From Carnegiea gigantea (taxonomy: Eukaryota; Streptophyta; Magnoliopsida; Caryophyllales; Cactaceae), in assembly GCA_029747015.1 (NCBI GenBank), contig JAKOGI010000026.1, positions 1,286,817 to 1,350,816 of the forward strand: a DNA stretch of 64,000 bases, read 5' to 3'. Positions 47,046 through 59,841 of this stretch are shown here, piece after piece. Numbering within the stretch: the stretch's first letter is position 1; the number at the start of each line of letters is the position of its first letter. Both the position numbers and the translations under genes were made by a program. The notes under the pieces were generated by a model that was not told the origin of the DNA, did not search any database, and saw nothing but the letters and a program-made list of their open reading frames with translations.

Positions 47046-50000
47046 ATGAGCAAAACTTCGAGCCTCATCACTGACAGTCAAAGCCCGTACTTTCTTCATC
47101 CTTCTGATTCTCCTGGAGCTCTCGTAACATCAATTAAATTTGATGGCAGGAATTATGAATTATGGGAGAGCGCAGTTAAGACGTCCCTGAGAGCTAAAAA
47201 TAAACTCGGGTTTATCGATGGGACGATCACAAAACCGGACAGAAAAGATGACAAAAGTTCGGCAGAACTCAACACTTGGGAGATGGTGAACTCCATGATT
47301 CAATCATGGATAATGAATGTAATAGATCCTAAGCTTCATAAAAGTGTAGCATATGTTGATTCAGCCCAAAAATTATGGGAAAATATAAAGAAAAGTTATG
47401 CTGTAGCCAACATTCCAAAAATACATAAACTGAAGGCAGAAATAGCCTCATGCAAACAGAACAACCAGGAAGTTGTCGAGTTCTTTTCTAAGCTCATGGG
47501 CCTTTGGAATGAACTCGACAATTACATCAAAATCCCACCATGTACGTGTGGCACTGCAGCAAAAATAGTAAAGACAATGGAGGAGGAGAAAATCCATCAA
47601 TTTTTGATGGGTCTTGACGATGATCAATACTCTACCGTACGAAATCAAATTCTAGCAATGGACCCACTACCTTCAATCGAGAAAATTTTTAATATGGTTC
47701 AGCAGGAGGAGAACCATAGGAGCGCTATGAGTAACCGAGAGGCTCGACCCGAGACAATGGCTGCCTTTGCTACGTCTCATATAGCCCGTCTTGGATATAT
47801 GCAAAAAGAACAACCGACGTGCAACCATTGCGGTAAATTCAGCCACAGCGAGGGCTCTTGCTATGAGCTTGTCGGCTATCCGCCAGGGTGGAGCATGCAC
47901 GGTGGAAGAGGGCGCGGTAGGGGACGCGGTGGTCGAGCTGGAGGCCGAGCTGGTGCAGGCGGAGGACGAGGAAAGGAACAAGCGTTCCAAGCCCAGACCC
48001 ACAGCGTACCCGAACATGATGGGCCTCACACCAGTGCAGAACAAAGCCAGTCGTCTCTTGCAGTAAACGGGTTCACGGCAGAACAGGTACAGCGGATTTT
48101 GAGTCTCATCGAGACTCCAAAATCTGTGCACAATAAACTTTCGGGTAAGGAAATATGGTTATTGGATTCAGGGGCTTCCTGTCACATGACGAATATGCTC
48201 TCAATGATAACCGATGTTGAAGAAATTAACCCTACTTGTGTCGAATTGCCAAACGGGACCAATACATTGGCAATTAAGAAAGGGAAAGTTCACCTTGATT
48301 CTAGACTCAGGCTAAAGGATGTACTTTTTGTTCCTAGATTAAATTGCAATGTAATATCTATTGCGAAATTAGTTGATGATAATACTTGTGCAGTGACATT
48401 TACTAAACGGCTTTGTGTGATACAGGACCTTACTACGAGGAGCCAGATTAGAGTGGGTGAGCCAAAAAGAGGGGTCTATTACCTGCAGCAGGCAAAATCA
48501 GAGACAGAGCAAGCAAACAAAGTTGTTTCGTATGATATTTTGCATTATAGATTGGGCCATCCCTCGAGCCAAGCACTATCTTATCTTTCCAGTAAAATTA
48601 AGGGTAGAAGTGAACGTGGTTTATGTGACATATGTCTTCGGGCTAAACAAACACGAATGTCATTTCCTTTAAGTGAGAATATAGCACCTAATTGTTTTGA
48701 TCTTGTGCATTGTGATATTTGGAGATCTTACTGTGTTAAGTTACTTAATGGGGCTCAATACTTTCTAACAATTGTTGATGATGCTAGTCGGGCCGTTTGG
48801 ATATATTTAATGAATGCCAAGAATGAGGCCTCCCAATACTTGAAAAACTTCTGCATTATGGCTCACACACAATTTGGAGCCAAGGTCAAAGTTATTAGGA
48901 GCGATAATGGATACGAGTTTACATCTGACTCCATGAAAAGGTTTTATGGAGAACGCGGGATTATTCACCAAACCGGCTGTGTTGACACTCCACAACAAAA
49001 CGGTAGGGTTGAGCGAAAGCACCGTCACATTTTAAATGTAGCTAGGGCTCTCCGTTTCCAAGCTAATCTACCAATTGAGTTTTGGGGTGAGTGTGCCTTG
49101 GCTGCGGGATATTTAATAAATAGAACTCCCTCTTCTCTTTTGCAGGGGAAGACCCCCTATTAGATTTTATTCAAATCCCCACCTTCGTATGATAACCTAA
49201 AAATCTTTGGTTGCTTATGCTATGCTTACCATCACCAAAAACCCAAAGATAAATTTGAGTCCAGAGGAAGAAAGTGTGTCTTTATCGGATACCCTTATGC
49301 AAAGAAATGATGGAAGGTTTATGATATTGAGACAGGCGATGTGTTTGTAAGTCGGGACGTGGTTTTTGATGAACAACAATTTCTGTTTATCACAGGCACG
49401 GAACATCATCACTTTTCTCCTTCTTCATATTTTGGTCCTTTGAATGAAATAGTTGATGCAGATTGGGATTGTGAGCATAAGCATCCCACACCAGTGCAAT
49501 CCGCAGAGGAGGCCCAACCTGCACCCAGCCAAGTGGACAGGGGGAGTATACAGCTCGGCCCAACTGCAGGAGCGTCCCACAGTCTCGTGCAGGGAGGGAC
49601 ATTCGGGCACAGACCTGAGATACCACAGTCCAGCGCAAGAGACCCACGGCCCAGTCCAGTGACAAAGCCAAGCACTAGTGATATTTAGGCCAGTCCAGTA
49701 CCCGGGTTCAGTGACGACAGGATACAACCCAGCACTGATGATTCACGGCCCAGCCAAGCCACCGGGGGCTCTTCATCCTGTTCACTGGAAAGTGGGATAG
49801 GCCCAATGGTATCTATCAGCCCAGAACGGGAAAAGCGGGCCCGCAGGCTCCCGAGCCATCTCCACGACTACATTTGCTTCTCGGCCCATACTCAAGACCC
49901 CTCTTATTAACACATGGCTTCACACCCACCTCCTAAGGTCTCCTCAGGTAAACCATATCCACTAGCTGACTATATTACTTATAATAATTTATCTGTTTCG

Positions 50001-51572
50001 CATAGATCTTATCTGGTAGCTATATCCAAGGTTGTAGAACCTAGATTTTTTCATGAAGCCATAAAAGATCCCCTTTGGCGAGCAGCAATGATCAAAGAGA
50101 TCGAGGCCCTTGAGAATAATAACACATGGAGTGTTGTTGACCTTCCTGCCGGTAAGAAGCCCATTAACTGTAAATGGGTCTATAAGGTCAAGAACCATTC
50201 CGATGGAAGCATTGAGAGATACAAGGCTTGTTTAGTTATTCGAGGTGATGAACAAGTTGCTGGTTTCGACTACACCGAGGCATTTGCTCCTGTAGCCAAG
50301 ATGATAAGTGTTCGTATTTTTTTGGCCGTCGTAGCTGCCAAAGGTTGGGAGTTACATCAAATGGACGTCAATAATGCCTTCTTTTATGGAGATTTGGAAG
50401 AAGAAGTATATATGTCCATGCCTCCTGGATTTCGTGCCTCCAATCCACACAAGGTATGCCGCTTGCATAAATCCCTCTACGGATTAAAGCAAGCCCCTCG
50501 ACAATGGTTTGCAAAGCTCTCTTCCACACTCCTTGATTATGGTTTTACTCGCACCTATGCAGGCTACTCCCTTTTTACCTATAAAAGGGAGGGAAAATTC
50601 ATGGCATTATTAGTTTATGTGGATGATTTGGTTCTTACGGGAAACGACCATATCCTTTGTGCCTCCTTCAAACATTACTTGCACAAGTGCTTCCACATTA
50701 AAGATCTTGGGCCTCTAAAATATTTCCTTGGCATTGAAGTTGCGCGTAGTTCATAAGGTCTGTTCTTATGTCAACGCAAATATGCCTTAGATATAATCAA
50801 TGAATGCGAGTTACTGGGGTGCAAACCTGTAGACACTCCTATGGAAGTCAATCATAAATTAGCCTTGACTACAGGCTCCCCTTTACCAGACGCCACTCAG
50901 TATCGCAGACTCATTGGGAGACTCATCTATCTTACTATTACCCGTCCTGAACTTTCCTATGCCGTCCATATTTTATCCCAGTTTATGCAAAATCCTAAGG
51001 AAGATCATTTGGAAGCAGCCCGCTGAGTCCTTCAATATCTGAAAGGGAATCCAGGCCAAGGTATATTACTTTGTAGTGATTCTAACTTACAGGTCTCTGC
51101 CTACTGTGACTCCGACTCGGGTGCATGCCCTCTTTCTCAGCGTTCTCTCACCGGCTTCTTGGTGACTTTAGGAGGATCTCCCATCTCCTGGAGAACCAAG
51201 AAATAGGGCCTTGTCTCTCGTTCTTCAGCAGAGGCCGAATACCGTGCTATGGCTACAGTTACCAGTGAATTACTATGGGCTAAATCTTTCCTAGCCGCGA
51301 TGGGAGTGTATCATTCTTCTCCTATGATGTTATTTTGTGATAATCAGGCGGCTCTCCACATTGCAAGGAATCCTGTTTTTCATGAACGAACCAAACATAT
51401 TGAAATGGATTCTCACTTTGTGCGTGAACGACTCATCTCTGGCGATCTCACTACTGGTTATGTCTCATCTAAGCATCAAATCGTTGACATTTTTACTAAA
51501 GCTCTTGGCAGGCAGCAGTTTCACTTCTTGATGGGCAAGTTGGGCATACTCAATCCATATGCTCCAACTTGA
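47046..51572 (+). pseudogene. Copia gag-pol polyprotein with in-frame stops
   Basis: One frame from ATG 47046 to TGA 51570 without any frameshift, broken only by stops at 49161, 49308, 49686, 49908, 50754, 51024 and 51204. Domains in order: UBN2-type gag (residues about 15-240), zinc knuckle CNHCGKFSHSEGSC near 258, protease LLDSGAS near 373, integrase zinc region ending CDICLRAKQ, integrase core with HCDIW, RSDNGYEF and QNGRVERKH, RT from about 50060 with MDVNNAFFYGDLEE and YVDD at 50616-50627, and RNase H with AYCDSDSG, SSAEAEYRA and CDNQAALHIA. The first 705 codons are intact and could still encode gag, protease and most of integrase. The stops fit single-base changes from sense codons. 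Confidence 0.95.
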
Positions 51573-51579
51573 GGGGGAG
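51568..51579 (+). other. Polypurine tract
   Basis: ACTTGAGGGGGAG region directly before the 3' LTR; it overlaps the end of the RNase H frame. Confidence 0.8.
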
Positions 51580-51785
51580 TATTAGATAATATTAGATAAT
51601 ATTATAATAGTAATGTCAGCTAGTCCTCCTTTGTATTGGCTAACAAGTCTTAAGCTTCAAGCTAGGGTTTCTTTGTATCAAATATGTTTTGTCAGGGATA
51701 TAAATATCCCATGCATGGCCGCATTAACAGAACAAGAAAAAGACAATTGTGAAAAAGCCTATGCTCACTGCCTGATATTCTTTTA
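51580..51785 (+). repeat. 3' LTR of the copia element at 46771
   Basis: 206 bases, six differences from the 5' LTR. Its last base adjoins the ATG of the CLC gene, so an RNA started in this LTR would include the CLC start codon. Confidence 0.92.
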
Positions 51786-51981
51786 ATGGATCCTCTCAAT
51801 GATGAATTAAATTATGTTGAGAATGGAGAATTAGAGCAGACAAGGGAAGAGGCGTTATTCTCATCAGGCCTTTCAGAGAAGACCATGTCAATTAGACAAC
51901 CACTTCTGAGACATAGGTCAAATAGCAGTTCCCAGATTACTATTATTGGTGCCAACGTCTGCCTCATAGAGAGCCTTGTCT

Positions 51982-52116
51982 GTGAGTAAGAACTTTTTTT
52001 GCCCCCTTGTATCACCATGTCTCAGCCATTTTGATTCCTTCATCTTCCTTGTTTAAAGAGCATGTGCTTGTCGAAGGAAGAAAATACATGTATGTATGTT
52101 TTAGGGTATATGCATT
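51982..52116 (+). other. Start of CLC intron 1
   Basis: Donor GTGAGT follows IESLV-T at 51982, the position where homologues split the IESLDYE codons. No exon is visible before the next retrotransposon. Confidence 0.6.
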
Positions 52117-52121
52117 CAAAG
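52117..52121 (+). repeat. Target-site duplication CAAAG, left copy
   Basis: CAAAG precedes the LTR at 52122 and follows the LTR ending at 61200 (61201-61205). Confidence 0.88.
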
Positions 52122-52473
52122 TGTTGACCAATAACGGTCACAATAATGACTCATAATCTCGTAATTCATTCAGCTGTTACAAAAGAGATTAATTCTGTAT
52201 TAATCAGTAATAATCACCCATTAATTCCTTAATTTTATTTAAGGCTATGTGCCACTATAGAGGGGGTGCGGATCGAGGAATGGGACACAACAGCAGCAAG
52301 CAAAAATCATTCCTTAGATCTAATCATCTCTCTGTGCTCTCGCTCACATAACCTAGCCATCTGTGAAAGTTCGAGTTTTGAGTCACCTGGTAGCCACCAA
52401 AATCATGGGTGGCAATCAAAAAGACAAGTTCTGGGTTTAGGTTTCGCAATCGAGGTGATCTCTGTTACCAACA
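52122..52473 (+). repeat. 5' LTR of the copia element at 52122
   Basis: 352 bases from TGTTGACCAATAACGG to CTGTTACCAACA. It matches 60836-61200 with scattered substitutions and one indel of about 15 bases near 52385. Confidence 0.9.
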
Positions 52474-52474
52474 G

Positions 52475-52486
52475 TGGTATCAGAGT
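52475..52486 (+). other. Primer-binding site, initiator tRNA-Met
   Basis: TGGTATCAGAGT, matching the consensus except for the last base, one base after the LTR. Confidence 0.85.
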
Positions 52487-54099
52487 CACACCTATTTGAT
52501 GCTATCCCCAAAATTTGTGTTTATTAAATCATAATTCTAATTATGTTGAGTATGTGTAAAGTCACAATATGATTTTGGTATTATATGCAAGTATCCTATT
52601 CTCTATCGTTATGAAAAACCAAATGCAAATTCAAATCTGCTAGAATTGTTTGCCTTAGATTAAAATGGTAAATTATACAAATTTGTTTATGTGTGAAACG
52701 AATTAAATAGAAGGTTAAAGTTCTAAAATTATGCTCATCTGCCTAAATCACATGATACTGGAAATCATATTTCATTATGATAATGATTTTAATATGCATA
52801 ATTTCTGGCCAAGTTAATATCGAGACCCCACGCCTCGTAGACCTGAAATCAAGACCCCAATTATCCCACCCTCAACTCAGATCTGCCCACACCCCAAACA
52901 CCCTACAGACTCAGAACACATAAAAATTTAAAAAAAAAGAGGAAAAAGAGATGGGAAACTTACTTGAGTCCCATCAGTACCATCGAGAGAAAGAGCAAGT
53001 GAGAGTCACGCACCACCGATGAAAATAATTTTGTTCCTTTTCTTCCTCCCAACGCCCTTAAACCTCGATGATCTACACTTTCCCAGCATAAAACCATGCC
53101 AACTACACCAAGGAAGTCGCGCGTGTTTGACACGCGCTGCCACAGGGGTGGCGCATTGGCCGAGTGAGTGGCACTAATCTAATGCTCGGTGACCGATCTA
53201 CTCACTGGTGTGGCTTTTTGGTTGGTTTGGTTGGTGGTTGATGTAGTGGATTCAGTTTAGGAGGTGGCAAGGGGGCGGTTCATCATCTAGGTGGTGGTTT
53301 CGGCAGTTTTGCGAGCTAGCTGTGGTGACCGGTGTGAGAGAAGACACCAATCTAGGGCTCAAGTAGGGTGGTTGGGTCCCAGTTATGGGCCAAGATCAAG
53401 AAACAGGAATGAGGCTTGTGAATGAAGAGAGAAGATGAAGCCATAGGGTTCTAGCAAATGGAAAGACGGAAAGAAAGGGGGGTCTCGGGTTAATAACGAG
53501 CCCCATTGTTTTTTTGCCAAATAAATTTTTTTTATCTCGATTGAATTTAATTAAGCTTATAATTGTTGTTTGGGCATGTTAATTATTTAATTCTGACAAT
53601 ACAAGTTCAAATAAATTGAGGCATATTGTTAATTCTTGATATGAATTATAATTTCAAATTAGTTTTGATTTTGAATGCATGAACTTGGTATTGTAACAGT
53701 AATATGTTTAATGTAAAATGTTTATTATCACATGCTCATTAGACATATAAATTCATTTTATACAACATAATATGGTGTTAAGTTAATTGTCATTGACGTA
53801 ATATGAATTAGTTTCATATATATATAATTTAAATAAATGTAAATTAGTTTTACATAGATTGAACAAATATCTATATGATAATTTAAATAAATGTTAATTT
53901 GTTTAACGTTTTAATTATGGTCCATACAAATGAGTTTTTTTAATGGAAATATGGTAATTAAATTATTTAAATTTCTAGTTCATGATTGTATGAGATGATT
54001 ATGAATCTGTTGAAATTTTCGATCATATAACATGAATTGAAATTTTAGTAACTTAATTGCTTAAGAGATTTGTACATCCATCTTTTAATACTTGTAGAT
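52487..54099 (+). other. Long non-coding leader of the copia element, with an inverted-repeat-bounded segment
   Basis: No coding. Within it, 52813-53497 is bounded by GTTAATATCGAGACCCC and, inverted at the other end, GGGGTCTCGGGTTAATAAC. This segment is richer in G and C than its AT-rich surroundings. It may be a small separate insertion. Confidence 0.45.
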
Positions 54100-57000
54100 A
54101 TGGTAACTAACAATGCAATGATTGGTGAGTTGCCTACTAATCAAAAGTCAGACGACTCTAAATATGACATGTGAAAATGGAAGATTAGGTATCTTCTGAA
54201 CGAAAGGGACTTGTTAGAACACTCGACGGTAGTCAAGTTTCCACAATCGGATAAGGACAATGATGGCAAGCCCATTGATACTACCACTGTGCAGTATCAA
54301 GAAAGCTTACAGGCCTACCAGTACTGGTCCAAAAAGTATCCAAGGGCATGCTTTACTATGTTATACTGCATGCACGATGACCTAATTGGGGAATTTGAGA
54401 TATGTCGCACGGCTAAGGACATGTGGGACCACTCAAAATCCATGTTGACAGATATCTGAAACAAGGCTTTGAACCTTGCAATTGAAATGGATGCAGTACA
54501 AAATGGATTCTAGTCGTACCATGGCTAAGCATTTACGAATCATGAGTGCTATGATTCGTGATCTCAAGGCTGCTGGTAAGGAGGTTTCTGAGGGGGAGCA
54601 AGTCTTGAATATGATTCGGGCTATCCCTGATGAACCTAAACATTGAGGTAATGTGAAGTTGATCTTGACTCATTTTGAGCATTTAAAGACCTTCGTTGAG
54701 ATCCAAAGCCACCTCAAAATAGAGCAGGAGCACTCGAAAATATTCAGTACTCCTAATGTGGCTCTTGTTACCAACGGAAGTAGGCCAAGAGGCAATAAGA
54801 ACAATCGCGGTAAGCGGTTTAAGAAAGGTTCACATCCCCGCCAGAAAGGTACGCCAAAGGCTGGAATTGCCAAAAAGCAAAAGGCTAAAGGCAATGGAGA
54901 GAAAAATGCAGCACGAGTGAAGTGCTGTAATTGTGGCAAGAAATGTCATTATGCTCGAGATTGTCCACAGCCTCAGAAGGTACCTTTCTCCACTTATTCT
55001 CCTGAATTTTATGTATGTTCCCATGCATTAATTGCTAATTCTCTTCCTAATTGGATTGCAGATACGGGAGCAAGCAAATATATAGTTCTAGATCGGGCTG
55101 GCTTCGTGGACTTTCACCGCTACCCGGTGGGTTCACAATCTGTCGTGCTAGGAAACGGCAGTGAAGAAGATGTTCTACGTGTTGGAGCGTACCAGCTCAT
55201 GTTGTAAGGAGGAAATAAATTGCTCCTATTCGATGCTATCTACGCACATGGGTGCGAGTTTGCCTTTTGTCTTTAGTTTCTTTAATAAAGTCTGGTTTGG
55301 TTTTAGTTTTTGTTCTAATGGTTTAAACATTATGTATGGCGGCGATGTGTTTGGCCACATTACATTAAGAAACGATTTCCTTGTACTTGATTTGGATAAT
55401 TGTTAAAATAATTCTTCTTTAGTCTATGTCTCACATTTTGATTCCAATTCTGAGTCAATTAAGTGGCATGCTAGATTTAGTCATATTAGCCAAGATAGAA
55501 TGAGTAGGCTAGCTAAAGAAGGTCTTTCCGACCGACTCGATAAGGCTAAGTTGCCTAGATGTGAGTCGTGTCTAACTGGCAAGGCGACTGCGAAGCCTTT
55601 TGGTAAGGCTTCATGGGCATCAATCCCTTTAGAGCTAATTCACTCTGATATTTGTGGGCTCATGAATATGAAAGCATGTCAATGGGCTTTCTATTTTCTC
55701 ACTTTTATAGATGATATTCAAGATATGAGTATGTGTACTTATTATCACATCGCTATGAGGCACTTGATGCATTCAAACGCTTTATAGCCGAGGTGGAGGC
55801 CAAGTTAGAATGAAGAGTTAAGACTCTTCAAACTGATCATGGTTGTGAATACCTCTCACATCTATTTAAAGAGTTTTGGTGAGGAAAAGGGTATGCAAAG
55901 ACAACATATGATTCCTAACACCAAAAAAATGGTGTGGCAAAGCGAAGGAATCTTGACATGGTCAGGTCAGTGCTGGCACACGCCAACCTCCCAATTAGTT
56001 TTTAGGGGGGGTTGCGTTGCTCACGGCAGCTTACATTCTTTACCGTGTGCCAAATAAGAGTATGTCTGCCACTGCATATGAGTTATGGTATGGCAAAAAG
56101 CCCTCCTTGGAATATTTACACCCATAGGGTTCAGCTGGTTATATACACAACCCAACTCATAAACTTGGGAAGCTTGGTCCAAGGGCCATCAAAATGGTGT
56201 TCATAAGGTATCCCAAACACTCTATAGGATACGTTATGTTTAGGGATCGCCTAATGGTGGCATGACGGAAATGGATTCACGTAATGCTGAGTTTCTTGAG
56301 GATGAGTTCCCAAGCGTTGGTGAAATCAAAAAGGATCTAGCGTTGCATGAGTTACAACAAGATGATCTGCGATCTCTCAATGAGGGGAAGAATTAAAACA
56401 CTCACCATGTCAACAAGGATAGTGCCTTCCTTTATCTGGAAGAGATGATGAAATTTTGGTTACCCAAGACAATAAACCTAGGAATGAGGTCCATCATGAT
56501 TCTCCAATTCATGGACATGAGATTAATCCACTTGTTCAGAACCCCACTTCTCCTTGAGATAGTGGGAGTGATTCTCCTCCAGTTGAGGATTCCACGCTTC
56601 CTAGAGATAGGGGGATGAATATCTCAGTGGGTCAAACCAACACAGGTCCAGTGCGCCGGAGAAGTGAGCATGGAAGAATTCCTCGATAATATTTCAAATC
56701 AAACAGAAAATATTTCTGTGCACTCCTTTGGAATTAGAATAGCATATCACTTTTTAAGAGGCTATTAATTCACCAAACCATAAAGAGTGGATGGGCGCCA
56801 TGAAGGATAAAATTGACTCTATGGTGAGAAATAAGGTTTGGAAACTTGTTGATCTTCCTCCCAGACGTAAATCGATTGGAAACAAGTGCATTTTCAAGAT
56901 AAAATGTCGGGCTAATGGATCAATCGATAAGTTTAAGGCCCGTTTAGTGACGAAGGGTTTTACCTAAATTGAGAGGGTAGACTATGAAGAGACCTTTTTT

Positions 57001-57241
57001 CCCGTGGTGAGAATTGCCTTTATTCGTCTACTTCCAGTCCTGGTTGCCCATTCGGATTTATAATTATTCCAAATGGACGTAAAGACCACTTTCCTCAATG
57101 GAAAACTTGAAGAAGAGATCTACACATATCAACCGATTGGTTTTGTATCAAAAGGACAAGAGGACAAAGTTTGTCATCTTTGAATATCTATTTATGATCT
57201 CAAGCAGTCTTCCAGAGCATGGTATTTCAGATTCTATGAAG

Positions 57242-57246
57242 TCCTT
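57242..57246 (+). repeat. Target-site duplication TCCTT, left copy
   Basis: TCCTT before the solo LTR, repeated at 58716-58720 after it. Confidence 0.85.
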
Positions 57247-58715
57247 TGTTCAACCTAAAATTATGATATATTACGCCCTTTTATTACCTAATATTTGCTC
57301 GAAATAATTGGTTAATTAGAATTTTAATAATAGTTTTGTTCATTTTATAGGAATTGAAAAATTTGGAAAAATAAGCAACAAGTGCAAAGGTTAGATCGGA
57401 TTGAAGAAAACAAGGAAGAGGGGGGGAAAAAAGAGCCCATGCCCAGGCGAGCTCGTTGGGCCTGTCTGCAGCCAAATCTCTCTCTTCCCCTTATTCTCTC
57501 TCCTTCACCCCCTAGGCCAGGCACCTTTTCAGGCCCATTCCCGAGCCCAGTGTGCCCCTCCTCCTTTCTCTCCTTTTTTTTCCTCTCTTTTGTGGGCCGG
57601 CCCAGACACGGCTGTCTATTTTTTTTTTCCACGGTGCACTTCATCTTCATTTTAATGGCATGTGAGTCTCACACGACCAGGGTCTTCTTCTTCTCGCCCC
57701 ATATGTTTCTTCTTCTCCCATGAACCCAGTAGCAAAGACCGAAAAACAGGGCGCTGCGCCCTCTCACCATCATCTTCCCGTCATCTGCTACTCCCTCTTT
57801 CTCTCTCTCCTTATCAACATTCATTGTCCATCCCCTTCTTCTCTTCTTCCTCAACCGCTCAAGACCGGCCATATTCTCCATAAAGAACAGGGCCACGAAT
57901 AGGGCACTCGGGCATGACCTTTCGCCTCCCTTACACCCAAAACTGCAAGCCCTCTCTCTCCTCATTCATGTCCATCGTCGGTCGATCAGTTACAAATGAG
58001 TCAATCAAGGCAATGAATTGAGAGGTATGGACACATTCTTCGTGGCTGGAGGCTGCGTTTTTAATAGTGGTGGAAATAGAGCATGGGCCAGAGTAGACTA
58101 GGGCAGAGTAGATTAGAGTATAGAGTAGAGTTTTTTCTAGTTAGTTTTACCTTCTTTCAATTTCATTTTTCAGTTTCAGATCTTGTTTTTAATTCTCAAA
58201 TTAGTGAAATTAGATTATGGTTTACGCCCAATTTCGAGTACAAGTTCAGATATTCAAGTTGAATTTATAAACTTTTTAGTTAAATTCATGCTATGGGTTC
58301 TCTGATGGCGCAAATTTGAGGCTCTGTTCATCTCCCCTGTTTTGATTTGCCTTTCCTGTTTTAATTGGCTTGCTTTGTTCTTAGGCATGGATGAAAAGCC
58401 TAAGTTGTGTCTCATATTGGCTGATTGGTACTGGAAGAACTCATTTTCATTTGAGTTTCTGTAAATTCTTCCCTCTGTTTTACAGCTCTATTTGTTCATG
58501 AATTACTTTGCTGGAGTTGGTATTGAGATGGGCTTTGTTCTATCAAGGAGTTTTGGATACTAGATCTTTATCGTTTGAGTGCTTCTCTCACTTGTTATGC
58601 TCGTAATGCTAATTTTCATATTATTATTATGTGTTAATTTACATTACTGAATCATAGTTTAAAGGGTTGTCTAGCCGGTTTAGCCTAGCTGAGTGGTAAC
58701 TTAATTTTACTGCCA
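57247..58715 (+). repeat. Solo LTR, 1469 bp, nested in the copia RT
   Basis: Starts TGTTCAACCTAAAATTATG, ends TTTTACTGCCA, with the perfect 5-bp duplication TCCTT on both sides and RT coding on either flank. No primer site, purine tract or gag-pol lies between the duplications, so it is what LTR-LTR recombination leaves behind. Its middle is C/T-rich (57470-57960), which creates accidental open frames on both strands. A related sequence begins at 63913. Confidence 0.88.
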
Positions 58716-59841
58716 TCCTTGAGGATGATACCCATAAACATTACAATGACAAACTATATGCTTGTGGATTTTACTAACATCATTATCTCTTTTGGCTTAA
58801 ACATGGTATTTGAAGATCACTGTGTGTTTGTCAAGAAAACTATAAAGGGAATTATGTTTCTTACTTTTTATGTTGACGACATACTGTTGGCTGGAAACAA
58901 CATAGAGATTATCCAAACTGCTAAGCAGTGGTTATCCTTCGTCTTCGAGATGAATAAATGGGTGAGAGTAGGTATGTGCTAGCTGAAGAAATAACTCGAA
59001 CCGTTTTAAGAAGCTTCTTGGTTTGAGTCAAGAAGCGTATATTAATAAAATGTTGAAATGTTTTTGAATGCATTATTCTAAACTAGTGGACATTCCAATT
59101 GAAATGGGTTTAATCTTAAGTTTCGATCAGTGCCCTAAAACAGATAAAGAAAAGGAGAGAATGAGCAATATTCTTTATGCAAATGCAGTGGGAAGCTTAA
59201 TGTATGTCATCTAGTATACACGGCCGGACATTTGCTTTACAGTTGGTTTGGTAAGTCGCTACCAAAGCAACTCATGGCATGCTCATTGGCAAGCTGTCAA
59301 GAGAATCTTTCGGTACCTACATGGTATATGTGATATGGTCCTTTGCTACCAAGGTGGAGACCTCAAGTTAAGAGGATATTCAGATGCTGATTGGGGTGAC
59401 GATCTGGATAAATCCAAGTCTATCTCAGGACATGTGTTCACCCTAGGCAGGGGAGCCATATCTTGGTAAAGTAAGAAACAAGACTACATGGCACTTTTGA
59501 CTATGGAAGTAGAGTATGTTGCTTGCTGCCTTACTATTCAAGAGGCAATATGACTGAGGAGTTTTCTCCAGGATCTCAATCTCACTTCTAGAGTTAAAAA
59601 TCCTATTGAAATGATATGCGATAATACTGCTGCTATCTAGTTTGCTAAGGATCCAAAGTTCCACAAGAAGACTAAGCATATTAAGAGGAGTTATCATTTT
59701 GTTCGAAACGCCATAAAAGAGAAAGAAGTTGCCATTAAATATATATCTATAAGCAGGATGATAGCTGATCCTTTAACTAAGCGTATTCCTATAGACGCTT
59801 TTAAAGCTCATGTGGTAAGCCTAGGTCTGCTTAGGGCTTAG

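Larger units (their letters stand above)
46771..51785 (+). mobile_element. Ty1/copia retrotransposon, recent, full length
   Basis: Complete structure: 206-bp LTRs at both ends with six differences (about 97 percent identity), primer site, one gag-pol frame, polypurine tract and a perfect 5-bp target duplication ATGGA. All domains of a copia polyprotein are present in the order gag, protease, integrase, RT, RNase H. It landed at the start codon of the CLC gene. Seven in-frame stops make this copy non-autonomous. Confidence 0.95.
54100..59841 (+). pseudogene. Copia gag-pol polyprotein, decayed and interrupted
   Basis: From ATG 54100 to TAG 59839, with many stops. Gag of the UBN2 type is at 54100-54900 and the zinc knuckle CCNCGKKCHYARDC near 54925. 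Protease follows with IADTGASKYI near 55058, then the integrase zinc region (HARFSHISQDRMSRLA to CESCLTGKA, 55470-55590) and integrase core LELIHSDICG near 55630 onwards. RT runs from about 56780 ([16 protein letters not shown] near 57080), is cut by the solo LTR at 57247, and resumes near 58790 with FYVDDILLAGN. RNase H is at 59250-59760 (LRGYSDADWG, CDNTAA). Gag and protease keep their catalytic and zinc residues; no full protein is possible. Confidence 0.85.

Noticed and set aside
46804..47049. 81-codon open frame
   Set aside because: It runs across the 5' LTR, primer site and leader of the copia and is not a gene.
49390..49727. Minus-strand open frames inside the copia
   Set aside because: They mirror the Ser/Pro/Gln-rich linker between integrase and RT of the plus-strand polyprotein.
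52317..52499. Gene-like open frame 52266-52499
   Set aside because: It is the LTR and primer-site region of the copia at 52122; the same text recurs in the 3' LTR.
57345..57965. Overlapping open frames on both strands
   Set aside because: They come from the C/T-rich middle of the solo LTR and have no codon structure on either strand.
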